A stretch of DNA of 40,132 nucleotides from Desulfobacteraceae bacterium (GTDB lineage: Bacteria > Desulfobacterota > Desulfobacteria > Desulfobacterales > Desulfosalsimonadaceae): the NCBI GenBank assembly GCA_021737565.1, contig JAIPDS010000014.1, forward strand, positions 1 through 40,132, written 5' to 3'. This document shows positions 8,050 through 17,601 of this stretch, in pieces. A program made the position numbers and the translations under genes. The notes below the pieces were generated by a model that was not told where the DNA came from, made no database searches, and saw only the letters and a program-made list of their open reading frames with translations. Position 1 is the stretch's first letter, and every line of letters begins with the position of its first letter.

Positions 8050-8754
8050 ATGCCTTATTTAATTCTAAAACATGACGGGAAAAAATTAAAGACATATCGC
8101 CTTAACACAGCGGGCAAGGTCAGGATAGGCCGGGCGGAAAAAAATGAGATCCCTATAGAGGACTCTGCCGTATCCACCCTTCATGCCGAAATTGAGCCCG
8201 AGGGCGGACATTTTTACCTGACCGACTTCAACAGCCGCAACGGTACGTTCGTAAACAAGGAATTGGTAATCTCCAGGCGCCTTTCCCATGGAGACGTGAT
8301 ATCAGTGGGTAATCATATGCTGGTATTCGCCTATGGCAAGGATGAAAAAAGGCCGGTTTCCTATGAGAAAGGAGATCACCAGGCCACCATGCATCTTGAC
8401 ACCGAGGAGCACAGGGCGCGGCTTGCAAAAAGCGTGGCAGAATTCGCCGAGCAGGAGGAAAAAAAGGTTTCTTTTGCCCTGCTGAGTTTTCTTTCAGGGC
8501 AGGCGGGGACAATGACGCTGGATAAAAGCGAAACCTCCATAGGCAAGGATGCGGCCTGCGACATCCGGGTCAGGGGCTGGCGGACAAATAAAATCGAGGC
8601 AAAAATAGAAAAAAAACCTGACGGTTATTATTTGTCCCCCGTGGCGAAAAAACCCAGGATAAAGCTCAATTACCATCCTGTAAAATCGGGCGTCCGTCTC
8701 AGGGAATTCGATGTCATCGAGGTGGGCGGCTCAATTATTCAGTTTCATTATTAA
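8050..8754 (+). CDS. Protein with two FHA (phosphothreonine-binding) domains
   Basis: A 234-residue cytoplasmic protein. Residues 1-95 form a well-conserved FHA domain: RIGRAEKNEI with Gly27-Arg28, then STLHAEI and NSRNGTFVN, the residues that hold phosphothreonine. Residues about 140-234 look like a second, weaker FHA fold (TSIGKDAACDIRV, ending FDVIEVGGSIIQF), in which the Ser-x-x-His and Asn-Gly positions are not evident. The linker (about 96-135) is charged. FHA proteins dock to substrates of Ser/Thr kinases, and a divergent kinase gene lies 194 bases away. The next gene, a membrane hybrid histidine kinase, starts 21 bases after this stop, so the two are probably one operon. Confidence 0.88.
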   Translation: MPYLILKHDGKKLKTYRLNTAGKVRIGRAEKNEIPIEDSAVSTLHAEIEPEGGHFYLTDFNSRNGTFVNKELVISRRLSHGDVISVGNHMLVFAYGKDEKRPVSYEKGDHQATMHLDTEEHRARLAKSVAEFAEQEEKKVSFALLSFLSGQAGTMTLDKSETSIGKDAACDIRVRGWRTNKIEAKIEKKPDGYYLSPVAKKPRIKLNYHPVKSGVRLREFDVIEVGGSIIQFHY

Positions 8755-8775
8755 GAGAAAGCCCTTGTCCCGCAT

Positions 8776-10977
8776 ATGAAACAAGATCCTCTGTATAAGG
8801 CGGCATCCGGATTTTCAAGGCGATATGAACTGATTGTATGGCTTTTGGCGGCCCTGCTGGCCGCTGTGCTGGCTGCAGTCCTTGCCGATGCGCTAACCAG
8901 GGAAGCGGGCTTATGGGTGATATTACCCGCCGCTGCCGGCCTTGCCCTGCTGGGCGGGATAGTATGGTTCATATATGCTCTGTTTATAAACCCCTCCAAA
9001 CGCATGCTCGGCTATATGGCTCTTTATAACCGCTCCGGCGGGGGCGATGCCGGGGCGATAAAGCACGCCCCCGTGTACTGGCGGCCCTGGTTTAATCTGG
9101 TCTCCCGTATTTTTGCGCGTCTTGGGGAACTGGAACAGAGCGTAGCCGATTCCCACCTTGACCAGAGGCTTGAAAAAAACCTGCTCCGCAGATTTTCATG
9201 GGTTTTTGAGAGAAACGAGATACTGGCCCAGGAGCTTAAGGCCAAAAACGAGGCCCTGGAAAAAGAGATAGAAGAGCATAAGAGTACAACGCGTGAATTA
9301 GAACGCCACAGGGATCATCTCGACGAGATGGTAAAGGAGCAGACCGCTGACCTGACGAGGGCAAATGAGCAGCTGCAGGCGGCCATTGAGGAGGCCCGAG
9401 TATACGCCAAAAACGCGGAAGAAGCAAACCGCGCCAAGAGCCAGTTTCTGGCAAACGTCAGCCATGAAGTGCGCACCCCGTTAAACGCGGTGCTGGGATT
9501 TACCGACATGCTTATAGACACCCCCCTTAATGAAACCCAGCTTGATTTTGCAAGAACCATCAGAAACAGCAGTGAGGCCCTGCTTACGCTTATAAACGAT
9601 ATACTGGATTTTTCCAAGATAGAATCCGGAGAACTGGAACTCGAAGAAGTCGATTTTTCGCCAGAGCTTCTGGCTTATGACGTCTGTGAGCTTATCCGGC
9701 CTCAAATCGGCGACAAACCCATAGAACTGATCTGCCGGGTGGACGAAAAGCTTCCTTCATATTTGAAGGGCGACCCCGTAAGATTCCAGCAGGTGCTGTT
9801 AAACCTGATGGGCAATGCACCCAAATTCACCGAATCAGGAGAGATTGTACTTTCACTCCAGGTAGGCCGGTCGGAAAAAGACTGGATTCAGGTTCATGCC
9901 ATGGTCAAAGACACGGGCATAGGTATTTCAGAGGAAAAACAAGAAAAGATATTTGATCCCTTTCACCAGGCTGACGGCTCCACCACCCGGAAGTACGGCG
10001 GCACAGGACTGGGCCTGTCGATTTCCAGGCAGCTTGCACAGTTGATGGGAGGCGAGATAAGTGTGGAAAGCGAGCCCGATGTCGGCAGTACCTTTCATTT
10101 TACAGGGTGGTTCAGACGTTCGGACAAAGTGGTTTCATGGCAGGAACTGGCAGCCGGTATTGCCGGACGCCAGATTCTGATAGTCGACGACAATCAGGCC
10201 AACCTGGACCTGCTTAAAAATGCGCTTCATTCCGCGGGTCTGAGGGTTTCTGATCTGCGAAACGGCGTGGAGGTGCTCCCGACCCTGGAACGAGCCATTG
10301 TGGCGGGCAACCCGTTTGATGCCTGCATAATAGATATTCATATGCCGGGAATGAGCGGATATGAGGTGGCAAGGCGGTTAAGGGGTTCTAAAAAAAAGGA
10401 AATTTCATCGCTTCCATTAATAGCGGCTTCCTATCTTGGGGAGCGCGACCCCGAACTTTTTTTCCAGGCAGGATTTGACCAGTCCCTGATTAAGCCGATC
10501 AGAAAAGAGTGGCTTTTCCAGGTACTTGATGAACTTCTGGTAGGTGGCAAAAAAAGCCGGCAGCCGGAAGGAGGGCAGATTGACGAGGCAAAGACCCCTT
10601 CGTCGTTTTCCGGTGCAAGAGTGATTGTCGCCGAGGATAATGCCGTAAATCAGAAGCTTATACAGATGATGCTCTCAAAGCTCGGTTGCAGCGTAACCAT
10701 TGCCGCCAACGGAAAGGAGCTTATAAAAATCCTTACCAAAAACCCGGATGATTACGAGCTTGTCTTTATGGATATCCAGATGCCTGAAATGGACGGTTTC
10801 TCGGCTTTTAACGCGCTTCGGGAAAAGGGCTTTACAGACATGCCGGTAGTAGCCATGACGGCCCATGCCATGTCCGAGCACAGGGAGGAGTGCCTGGCGG
10901 CCGGCATGGACGGATATATTTCCAAGCCGGTTCGCAAGCCCGAGCTTGTAAAGGTTCTTCAGCAGTTTCTGTCATAA
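8776..10977 (+). CDS. Membrane hybrid histidine kinase with two receiver domains
   Basis: A 733-residue BarA/EvgS-like sensor. Two membrane helices lie at about 19-40 and 47-70 with almost nothing between them, so there is no periplasmic sensor domain. A coiled coil follows (about 145-220). The HisKA phosphoacceptor is His230 in ANVSHEVRTPLNAV. The ATP-binding domain shows LLNLMGNAPKFT, KDTGIGI (379-385), FDPFHQAD and GGTGLGLSI (408-416). Two receivers follow: Asp520 with Lys573, and Asp666 with Lys717. There is no HPt domain, so an external HPt protein is expected; one is encoded at 5520. In the N box the usual Ala-x-Lys context reads NAPKF, a proline where most homologues have Ala, Ile or Val. 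The signal sensed is unknown. Confidence 0.93.
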   Translation: MKQDPLYKAASGFSRRYELIVWLLAALLAAVLAAVLADALTREAGLWVILPAAAGLALLGGIVWFIYALFINPSKRMLGYMALYNRSGGGDAGAIKHAPVYWRPWFNLVSRIFARLGELEQSVADSHLDQRLEKNLLRRFSWVFERNEILAQELKAKNEALEKEIEEHKSTTRELERHRDHLDEMVKEQTADLTRANEQLQAAIEEARVYAKNAEEANRAKSQFLANVSHEVRTPLNAVLGFTDMLIDTPLNETQLDFARTIRNSSEALLTLINDILDFSKIESGELELEEVDFSPELLAYDVCELIRPQIGDKPIELICRVDEKLPSYLKGDPVRFQQVLLNLMGNAPKFTESGEIVLSLQVGRSEKDWIQVHAMVKDTGIGISEEKQEKIFDPFHQADGSTTRKYGGTGLGLSISRQLAQLMGGEISVESEPDVGSTFHFTGWFRRSDKVVSWQELAAGIAGRQILIVDDNQANLDLLKNALHSAGLRVSDLRNGVEVLPTLERAIVAGNPFDACIIDIHMPGMSGYEVARRLRGSKKKEISSLPLIAASYLGERDPELFFQAGFDQSLIKPIRKEWLFQVLDELLVGGKKSRQPEGGQIDEAKTPSSFSGARVIVAEDNAVNQKLIQMMLSKLGCSVTIAANGKELIKILTKNPDDYELVFMDIQMPEMDGFSAFNALREKGFTDMPVVAMTAHAMSEHREECLAAGMDGYISKPVRKPELVKVLQQFLS

Positions 10978-10998
10978 TTCAGATCATGGCGGCAATTT

Positions 10999-11292
10999 TT
11001 ATTCCAGCCTTTTTTCTATGGGAATTACAACTGCCTCCAGGTGCCTGTGAGCTGTTTTCTCCTCCCTGAAGGCTTTTAAATCTTCCATTACATCATCGAG
11101 ACTGTCTTCGGGAACCTGTGCCTGAACAACCGTGGTGCTGCCCGGGTAGACCTGGGAGCCGTAGTGCTTTCCGTCGCGATCCTTTCCTTCCAGCATGGGA
11201 TAGCGCACAAAGTTTTCCACCCGGTGCCTGTCAAGTATCTTCTCGATTTCCTCTGCGTATTCAAAGTGAAATGTTATATGTACAAATTTCAT
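10999..11292 (-). CDS. PG0541-family transporter-associated protein (P-II-like fold)
   Basis: A 97-residue protein beginning MKFVHITFHFEYAEEIEKIL and containing VENFVRYPMLEG, KHYGSQVYPG and HLEAVVIPIE. This matches the small PG0541 family that regularly follows RND efflux genes and is thought to have a ferredoxin-like fold related to P-II signal proteins. Its gene starts 31 bases after the RND pump stop, so it is the last gene of the efflux operon. A role in sensing substrate or adjusting the pump is a guess; no catalytic residues are evident. Soluble, with no signal peptide. Confidence 0.72.
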   Translation of the reverse strand: MKFVHITFHFEYAEEIEKILDRHRVENFVRYPMLEGKDRDGKHYGSQVYPGSTTVVQAQVPEDSLDDVMEDLKAFREEKTAHRHLEAVVIPIEKRLE

Positions 11293-11323
11293 AGAAAGTT
11301 TCCTTCTGAAAAAGAGAAAAGAT

Positions 11324-14300
11324 TTATTTAAAGGCTAAATACATGGCAATCAGGGCTGCTGCAAATGCCGCAGCCAGCAGGGCAATAAGCCTGTGCCTGA
11401 TGATTTTTCCCTGAAGGGCATTAAAAAGCGTGTAAGCCACCGGAATCACAAGCAGGGTCAGGGCCGTGGCCCCGAACATACCCATGGAAATGGCAACACC
11501 CATAGGAGCCCTTACCTCGCCCCCTGTACCGTATCCTATGGCAATTGGCATCATTCCCAGTATTGTCGAGATTGCGGTCATCAGCACGGGCCTGAACCTG
11601 ACCTGCCCGGCCATGCGGGCCGCCTCCGTCACGGTGTTGCCCCTTGCTACCAGCACATTTGCATAGTCTACCATCAGGATGGCGTTTTTGGTCACCAGGC
11701 CCAGCAGCATTATAATGCCTATGAAGGAGAAAATGTTTAATGTCATCCCCATAGCCCAGAGGGCGCCGAATGCTCCTACGCCAGCGAGCGGGAGCGACAT
11801 GAGAATAGTCAGCGGATGCAGAAAGGATTCAAACTGTCCCGACATTACCAGGAAGATAAATATAACTGCAAAAATCAACGCCATTGTCAGATAGTAAAAT
11901 GATTCTTCGAAATCGCTGGACTGCCCGGTAAGAGAGCTCTTGAACTCAGGCGGTATTTTATTTTCAATGTAGTTTTCAGCCTTGGAAAGGGCCGTGCCAA
12001 GCGCTACCCCGGGCGGCAATTCCGCGCTGATAGTGGTTGATCTTCCCCGGTTGTAATGGTGGATTTCACTTGGCCCTATGCCTTCTTCTATGTCTACCAG
12101 GTTGGCAAGACAGACCATATCCCGGTTCTGGTTTCTCACATAGAAGTTGTTTATTATTTCCGGCACGTTTTCATCTGTTATTATATCTGTAATTACTTCA
12201 TATCTTTCACCTTTTCTTTCTATTTCCGTGATATCTGCCTCGCCCAGGATAAAACGAAGAGTATGGGCTATATCGGCTGCGGTAACGCCCATTTCCTCTG
12301 TTTTCTGACGGTTTATCACAACCCGGGCTTCGGGTTTGTCAAGCTTCATATCAGCACGTACCCCGACAAACTCGGGCTGGTTTTTCATCCACTGCATTAC
12401 CTGTTGCTGAGCACCGGCAAGCTTATCAATGTCTCCATGGTTGAGCACGATCTGCAGGGGCGCCTCTCCGCCGCCTGGTCCGCTGCCTTCTATTACGTAT
12501 CCGCGGACACCTGTGAGTTTTCCGATTTTTTTACGGATTTCCGCCATTATTTCCTGCTGGCTTCTTTGCCGCTCGTTAATAGGGTCAAGGCGTATGAACA
12601 TGAATCCTTCATTTGGTTTGCCCGGTCCCTCTCTTGACAGACCTATGGCCATGAAAAAGGAGCGCACTTCCTCAATTCCGTTCAGTATATCTTCTATTTG
12701 ACCGCCGTACCCGTTTGTATTTTCAAAGGTTGCGCCTTCTACTGTTTCAAACTGAATCATGAATTGTCCCATGTCAGCGCTGGCTGCGAATTCTCTTTCC
12801 AGCCTGGTCAGAAAAAATATCCCGGCACCGAGCGCCAGCAGAGCTATTACTACGGTTATTGCCCGTTGTCTTAAAGCTGCGTTAAGTATCGGGTGATATA
12901 TTTTTTCAAGAAGTCTGAAAAAGACTTCTGTAAAACGAAATATAAGCGGACGTCTTTCATAGGATGCGGGCGCCCTTAAATAGCGGGAACACAGCATTGG
13001 CGTCAGTGTAAGTGCCGTAAAGGTCGAGGCAAGAACCGTTGCTGCAACAGTAAGGCCGAATTCGAAAAAGAACATGCCGATCATTCCCGGCATGAATGCC
13101 ACGGGTATGAATACTGACAAAAGAGCAAGGGAGTTTGCTATTGCAGCAAAAGCTATTTCAGTGGTTCCTGTTCTGGCGGCCGGCCTTGAGTCGGCCCCGT
13201 ATTCCATGTGCCTGTAACAGCTTTCCAAAACAACAATTGCGTCATCTACCACAAGGCCTACCACCAGGATCAGGCCCAGCAGCGTGAGTACGTTTATGGA
13301 AAAGCCCATGTAGAATATTGCGGCAAAGCCCGCCAAAAGTGATGTTGGGATGGTTATGCCGGCGATAAGAGTTCCCCGTATGGTGCCGAGAAAGAAAAGA
13401 ATGACAGCGGCGACAATGGCGGTTGCTATAAAAATTGTAGACAGCAGATCCCGGATATTCTTATTTACAAATGTAGAGTCATCGGATGCAACTTCGTATG
13501 TTAAGCCGGGGGGGAAGTCCTGGGACACGATTTTCATTTCAGCCTTGACCCGCTGGACTACTTCCACAAGATTGGCATCCGACTGAAGAACGACCCCCAC
13601 GCCCACTGTTTCATCTCTATTGTAGCGTGCTGCGGTGCGCTCGTTTTCGATTCCGTCAACCGCTTTGCCCACATCTGCAAGGCGTACAGGCGCCCCCCGC
13701 CTGTGGGCTATGATGATGTCGTTAAAGGGCTCCGAAGATGAGAACCTGCCTTCTGTTTTAATCAAAAATTCACGTTCTCTGCTTTCAACACGTCCCGATG
13801 GGATATCCACGTTTTCTGCCTGGAGCTTTTCAACCACTTCCTGTACGGTAAGACTATGGGCGGCAAGTCTTTCCGGATCGAGCTTTATGCGTACCGCATA
13901 CTTGCGTTCGCCGCCGATAAAGATCTGCCCCACACCGGCGATGCGCTCCAACTGATCTTTGACAACCGTATCTGCGAACTCGGTCAGCCTTACGGTGTCC
14001 CATCTCTTATCTCCCTGAAGTGAGAGAAACATGACAGGCCGGGCATTGGGGTCCACCTTTCTTATAACCGGCTCCTCCACGTCATCTGCCATGTTTCTTC
14101 TGGCCTGGGTTACCCGGTCTCGCACATCCTGGGCTGCCAGGTCTATGTCGCGGTCCAGTTCGAAGCGAACCGTTACAATTCCCACCTGCTCCCTGCAGGT
14201 GGATTTGATTTCATCAATGCCCTCGATGGTGTTTATCTGTTCTTCTAAGGGTTCCACCACCTCGGTTTCAATAACTTCGGGATCCGCGCCCGGCAAAACA

Positions 14301-14443
14301 GCGCTTACGTTTACTATGGGGAAATCGACATCCGGGTATTCACGTATGGCCATCTGGTTGTAGCCATAGATGCCGAATATGAATATAACCAGGAAAAATA
14401 CCGTGGTAAGTACCGGTCGTCTTATGCAGAAATTCCAGATCAT
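11324..14443 (-). CDS. RND-family efflux pump, inner-membrane permease (HAE1 type)
   Basis: A 1039-residue proton-driven exporter of the AcrB/MexB superfamily. It starts with the usual cytoplasmic end and first helix (WNFCIRRPVLTTVFF), has two large periplasmic loops and about 12 membrane helices. The proton relay is visible: the Asp-Asp pair in VGLVVDDAIVVLE and the Lys in LVTKNAILMVDYAN. Asp pairs in this place mark the hydrophobe/amphiphile exporters rather than heavy-metal pumps. It would work as a trimer with the adaptor and outer-membrane channel encoded just upstream, exporting drugs, detergents or other hydrophobic compounds; the true substrate is unknown. ATG 14443 begins 30 bases after the adaptor stop. 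Confidence 0.95.
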   Translation of the reverse strand: MIWNFCIRRPVLTTVFFLVIFIFGIYGYNQMAIREYPDVDFPIVNVSAVLPGADPEVIETEVVEPLEEQINTIEGIDEIKSTCREQVGIVTVRFELDRDIDLAAQDVRDRVTQARRNMADDVEEPVIRKVDPNARPVMFLSLQGDKRWDTVRLTEFADTVVKDQLERIAGVGQIFIGGERKYAVRIKLDPERLAAHSLTVQEVVEKLQAENVDIPSGRVESREREFLIKTEGRFSSSEPFNDIIIAHRRGAPVRLADVGKAVDGIENERTAARYNRDETVGVGVVLQSDANLVEVVQRVKAEMKIVSQDFPPGLTYEVASDDSTFVNKNIRDLLSTIFIATAIVAAVILFFLGTIRGTLIAGITIPTSLLAGFAAIFYMGFSINVLTLLGLILVVGLVVDDAIVVLESCYRHMEYGADSRPAARTGTTEIAFAAIANSLALLSVFIPVAFMPGMIGMFFFEFGLTVAATVLASTFTALTLTPMLCSRYLRAPASYERRPLIFRFTEVFFRLLEKIYHPILNAALRQRAITVVIALLALGAGIFFLTRLEREFAASADMGQFMIQFETVEGATFENTNGYGGQIEDILNGIEEVRSFFMAIGLSREGPGKPNEGFMFIRLDPINERQRSQQEIMAEIRKKIGKLTGVRGYVIEGSGPGGGEAPLQIVLNHGDIDKLAGAQQQVMQWMKNQPEFVGVRADMKLDKPEARVVINRQKTEEMGVTAADIAHTLRFILGEADITEIERKGERYEVITDIITDENVPEIINNFYVRNQNRDMVCLANLVDIEEGIGPSEIHHYNRGRSTTISAELPPGVALGTALSKAENYIENKIPPEFKSSLTGQSSDFEESFYYLTMALIFAVIFIFLVMSGQFESFLHPLTILMSLPLAGVGAFGALWAMGMTLNIFSFIGIIMLLGLVTKNAILMVDYANVLVARGNTVTEAARMAGQVRFRPVLMTAISTILGMMPIAIGYGTGGEVRAPMGVAISMGMFGATALTLLVIPVAYTLFNALQGKIIRHRLIALLAAAFAAALIAMYLAFK

Positions 14444-14472
14444 AATTTTTGATTACCTGAGTTTTCTATAAG

Positions 14473-15585
14473 TTATTCCGAACAGATTCTGTCGCCTTCA
14501 TCCAGGGAGATATGACCGGCCTGCACTATTGTCTCGCCTCCTTGCAGCCCCTGGGTGATTTCCACCATGCCGGGTTTTCTCAGTCCGATTTTAACGTCCC
14601 GGCCCATGGCTTTTGAGTGCCGGACTTCAAAGACCATGTATCCTTTCCGGGTCGGTATTAGTGCTTCCTCGGGAATTACAGGGACGTTTTCGTTTATCCC
14701 TGTAATAAGCTCAATAGTTGCAAACCCCCCGGGCCGCAGGAGATTGTCAGGGTTTTCCATGCGCGCCTTTAACTTCAGGCTGCGGGTTGAAGGTTCAATC
14801 TGAGGATCCAGAAAATAAACTTTGCCGGAAAATTTTTTGTCCGGATAAGCATCCACGCTTACCCGGATTTCCTGACCTGTCCTGACTCTTCCCATGTAGC
14901 GCTCCGGAACGGTAAAAGAGAGTTTCAGCCTGTCAATCTCAACGATCGAGGTGAGCGCGGTTTCCGTGCTGACAAGTTGCCCCGGATCCACCAGCTGTTC
15001 TCCTGCAATGCCGTCAAAAGGCGCCCTTATCCTGGTATCGTCCAGGGTTTCTTGGATGTTTTCGATTTCGGCTTTTATCCTTTTGACTTGCGCTGTAAGG
15101 GCCTGGTATCGGGTACGGGCCTCGTCCCTGGCTTCTTGTGTTCCAAGATCCTGTTTGTATAGCTTCTGGCGGCGCTGGTAGACCAGATAGGCGTTTTCCC
15201 GGTTGGCCTCGGCTTCCTCAAGGGCGGCTTGCCTGGCCTTGAGCTCGGCCCTGATTTTTGCGTCGTCAATGGTAAAAAGCAAATCCCCTTTTCCGACATT
15301 TTCTCCCTCTTTAAAATGCACGGAGTCCACAATCCCATTTGTTTCAGGATGGACAACAACATTTTGAAAAGCTTTTATGGTGCCTATGGCCCGGATTACC
15401 TCTTCAAGGCTCCGGGTTTCAACCTTTGCCAGGTCAACATGGACGCATGATTCGGCCTTCTCCCGGTTATTTTTTTCATCTTCGGGTGCTGCGTAGCCCC
15501 AGCCTGAAATCAGAAATACCGTGATTGCCGCAATTACGGCCGGCAAGCGACTGCGCCCTATATGATTGGTTTTAGCCGGTTTCAT
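14473..15585 (-). CDS. RND efflux periplasmic adaptor (membrane-fusion protein)
   Basis: A 370-residue HlyD/AcrA-like adaptor linking the inner-membrane pump to the outer-membrane channel. A hydrophobic N-terminal segment (about 14-32, ending before APEDEK) acts as a signal sequence. It is followed by the first lipoyl half (VHPETNGIVDSVHFKEGENV), a coiled-coil hairpin rich in Glu, Arg and Lys (about 115-175), the second lipoyl half (IRAPFDGIAGEQLVDPGQLV), a beta-barrel and a membrane-proximal domain. No lipobox cysteine is visible. ATG 15585 overlaps the end of the outer-membrane channel gene by 14 bases, showing tight translational coupling. Confidence 0.93.
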   Translation of the reverse strand: MKPAKTNHIGRSRLPAVIAAITVFLISGWGYAAPEDEKNNREKAESCVHVDLAKVETRSLEEVIRAIGTIKAFQNVVVHPETNGIVDSVHFKEGENVGKGDLLFTIDDAKIRAELKARQAALEEAEANRENAYLVYQRRQKLYKQDLGTQEARDEARTRYQALTAQVKRIKAEIENIQETLDDTRIRAPFDGIAGEQLVDPGQLVSTETALTSIVEIDRLKLSFTVPERYMGRVRTGQEIRVSVDAYPDKKFSGKVYFLDPQIEPSTRSLKLKARMENPDNLLRPGGFATIELITGINENVPVIPEEALIPTRKGYMVFEVRHSKAMGRDVKIGLRKPGMVEITQGLQGGETIVQAGHISLDEGDRICSE

Positions 15586-16927
15586 TATTGACTGTCTCCT
15601 TTTCCAGCAGATCGCTTTGAAATGTTCCCGTTGCCATCTCCAGTCTCAGCACATCGAGCTGATAAGTGTAATAGGCCTGTGCAAGCCGGTTTTCAGCCTC
15701 GTTTAAAGCGGTAAACGCATCCACCTGGTCAACCGCGGTGACAAGCCCCTGTTTAAACCGGGCCGTGGTCTGCTGATAGTTGCGTTTTGCCGAATCCACT
15801 TGTTTTTCAAGCTGGGCGATTACCTTTTGCTGCGTTCTGATATCAAGGTAAACGCTTTTTACCTCGTTTCTGATCTGTTTGCGAAGCCTGGCAAGTCTGT
15901 ATTGAGCCTGGTTTTTATCAGCCCTGGCCTTGTCTATTTCGGCACTGTTTTTCCATCCCGTAAAAAGAGGGTATGAGACCACGACCGAGGCTTTCCAGTC
16001 GTCTTTCTCCCCGTAGAACAGGTCTTTTTCGTCCGTTCGCGTGTATTGGCCCGTAAGGCTTATATTCGGGAAGAAATCCGCTTTTTCGAACTCAACGCGG
16101 TTTTCGGCTCCCGCAAGTTGTTTTTGGGCCTGATACAAATCCCGGCGGTTTGCCATGGCTTTTTCAAATAATTCGGAAACCGGCTCTTCTTCAAATAAAA
16201 GTTCTTCAGGCTCCTTAATATTTTCCGGTGCGGATTCAATGCCCATTTCCAGGGCCAGGCGTTCAAGCGCGATGTTATAATCGTTTTTTGCGCGTTCAAG
16301 TTCCTCCCTGCTTTGTGCCACCTGCACTTCCGCCCGCAGTACATCCGTACGTGTCGTCACTCCGGCCTCGAATCTGGCCCGGGCTTGTTCAGCCTGCCTG
16401 ACCGCCCTGTTAAGTGCGGTTTCAGCGATTTCAATGGAGCGATTGGCAAGCAGCGCCTCGTAATATCTTACACTGACCTGGTAGAGGATCTCCTGGATCT
16501 GCCTTATATGCCGCAGCCTGGAGCCATCGTAATAATGCCTGGCCATTTCCCTGCCTGACCACACCTTTCCCCACTGGTATATATGCTGATCCAGGTTCAG
16601 GGAAAGGGTGCCGTATTCGTAGGGGGTGTTTAATCCTCCGGCCCCTCCTGCACCTGTTGCGGGCATATCGAATTCTTTTTCCCGGGTATAGGCCCCGCGC
16701 ACGGAAAGCTGGGGATAAAGCGCGGAAGTGGCTGAAGTAATATCATGCTCTGCCTTCCGCATTTCCTGTCTTGAAATCTGGATGTTTTCGTTTTCATCCA
16801 TCGCGGTCCTGCAGGCCTGCTCAAGGGTAAGCACCCCGTTGTTCTCCGCGGGAGAGGTTTGCGGAAGAAACACGCCGAGAGCAAGAGCGGCTGAGAAAAC
16901 AAAGCAAAATATGCCCGGTTTTGACAT
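15572..16927 (-). CDS. TolC-family outer-membrane efflux channel
   Basis: A 451-residue protein with an N-terminal signal peptide (FCFVFSAALALGVFLP, cleaved near PAENN) and two long helical repeats typical of TolC-type trimeric channels. The starts LTLEQACRTAMDENENIQIS and, in the second half, ALNEAENRLAQAYYTYQLDVL, resemble the repeated outer-membrane efflux protein domain. Lengths of about 420-480 residues are normal for the family. It is the first structural gene of the efflux operon, 37 bases after the TetR-type regulator, and runs into the adaptor gene with a 14-base overlap. Confidence 0.93.
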   Translation of the reverse strand: MSKPGIFCFVFSAALALGVFLPQTSPAENNGVLTLEQACRTAMDENENIQISRQEMRKAEHDITSATSALYPQLSVRGAYTREKEFDMPATGAGGAGGLNTPYEYGTLSLNLDQHIYQWGKVWSGREMARHYYDGSRLRHIRQIQEILYQVSVRYYEALLANRSIEIAETALNRAVRQAEQARARFEAGVTTRTDVLRAEVQVAQSREELERAKNDYNIALERLALEMGIESAPENIKEPEELLFEEEPVSELFEKAMANRRDLYQAQKQLAGAENRVEFEKADFFPNISLTGQYTRTDEKDLFYGEKDDWKASVVVSYPLFTGWKNSAEIDKARADKNQAQYRLARLRKQIRNEVKSVYLDIRTQQKVIAQLEKQVDSAKRNYQQTTARFKQGLVTAVDQVDAFTALNEAENRLAQAYYTYQLDVLRLEMATGTFQSDLLEKETVNNETG

Positions 16928-16964
16928 TTTGTATGCTCCTTGCTTAATTGTATTTTTTACCGGA

Positions 16965-17546
16965 TTATGAGGAAGGCTCCAGTGCCCGGCGGCAGAAGGC
17001 CACGGCGCTTTCCGTCAAATCCGGCATGTCTGCGGTTTCCATCAGGTTCATGTGGGATATGCCGAAAATCAGGCTGTTTATAACCCGGGCAGTTGCCTCT
17101 GTATCCATGCATTCTATGGTTCCATCCTGCTTTCCCTGGGCAAGGCTTTGTTTAATCATATCTGTAAACCGGGTGCGCACTGAATCGATCAGTTTTTTTT
17201 CGGGAGTTTCCGCATCTTTTAGATCCGGAAACATCCTGAGGAAAATCAGTATCTGCTGCCTGTGACGCTTGCTGTAGTCTTTGCTGAGCCGTATTGCGGC
17301 CTCAATTTTTTCTATGCCGGAATTATAATCCTCAAGGGTCCTGTGCAGCTCGGCAAGATAGACCGAGCCTGACCTGGAAAAAATTTCCCTGATTATCCCC
17401 TGTTTGTTTTTGAAATGGTAAAAAAGGGTACCATGGGCAACTCCGGCATTTTCGGCTATTTCGGCGGTAGAGGTTTCCGAGAATCCTTTTTGGGCAAAAA
17501 GCCGCGTTGCCGCATCTATTATTGCATTTTTCCTGTCAAATCCCAC
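16965..17546 (-). CDS. TetR/AcrR-family transcriptional regulator
   Basis: A 193-residue one-component regulator. Residues about 6-52 are the helix-turn-helix domain: AIIDAATRLFAQKGF, TAEIAENAGVAHGTLFYHF, followed by the NKQGIIREIF linker, all typical of TetR. The C-terminal ligand domain is variable and gives no clue to the inducer. GTG 17546 is preferred because AAAGGAG stands five bases before it. As first gene of the efflux operon it probably represses itself and the tolC-adaptor-RND genes until an exported compound binds. The inverted repeat at 17602-17631 is the obvious candidate operator. Confidence 0.9.
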   Translation of the reverse strand: MGFDRKNAIIDAATRLFAQKGFSETSTAEIAENAGVAHGTLFYHFKNKQGIIREIFSRSGSVYLAELHRTLEDYNSGIEKIEAAIRLSKDYSKRHRQQILIFLRMFPDLKDAETPEKKLIDSVRTRFTDMIKQSLAQGKQDGTIECMDTEATARVINSLIFGISHMNLMETADMPDLTESAVAFCRRALEPSS

Positions 17547-17601
17547 GAGGGCTCCTTTGGCCGGTTTTAAGGCTTAAGGCGATTCCCGGATGTTTGTTGT
17601 C

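Noticed and set aside
12056-12637. 193-codon plus-strand frame inside the RND pump gene
   Set aside because: Antisense shadow of a well-conserved transporter; no ribosome site and no recognisable domain.
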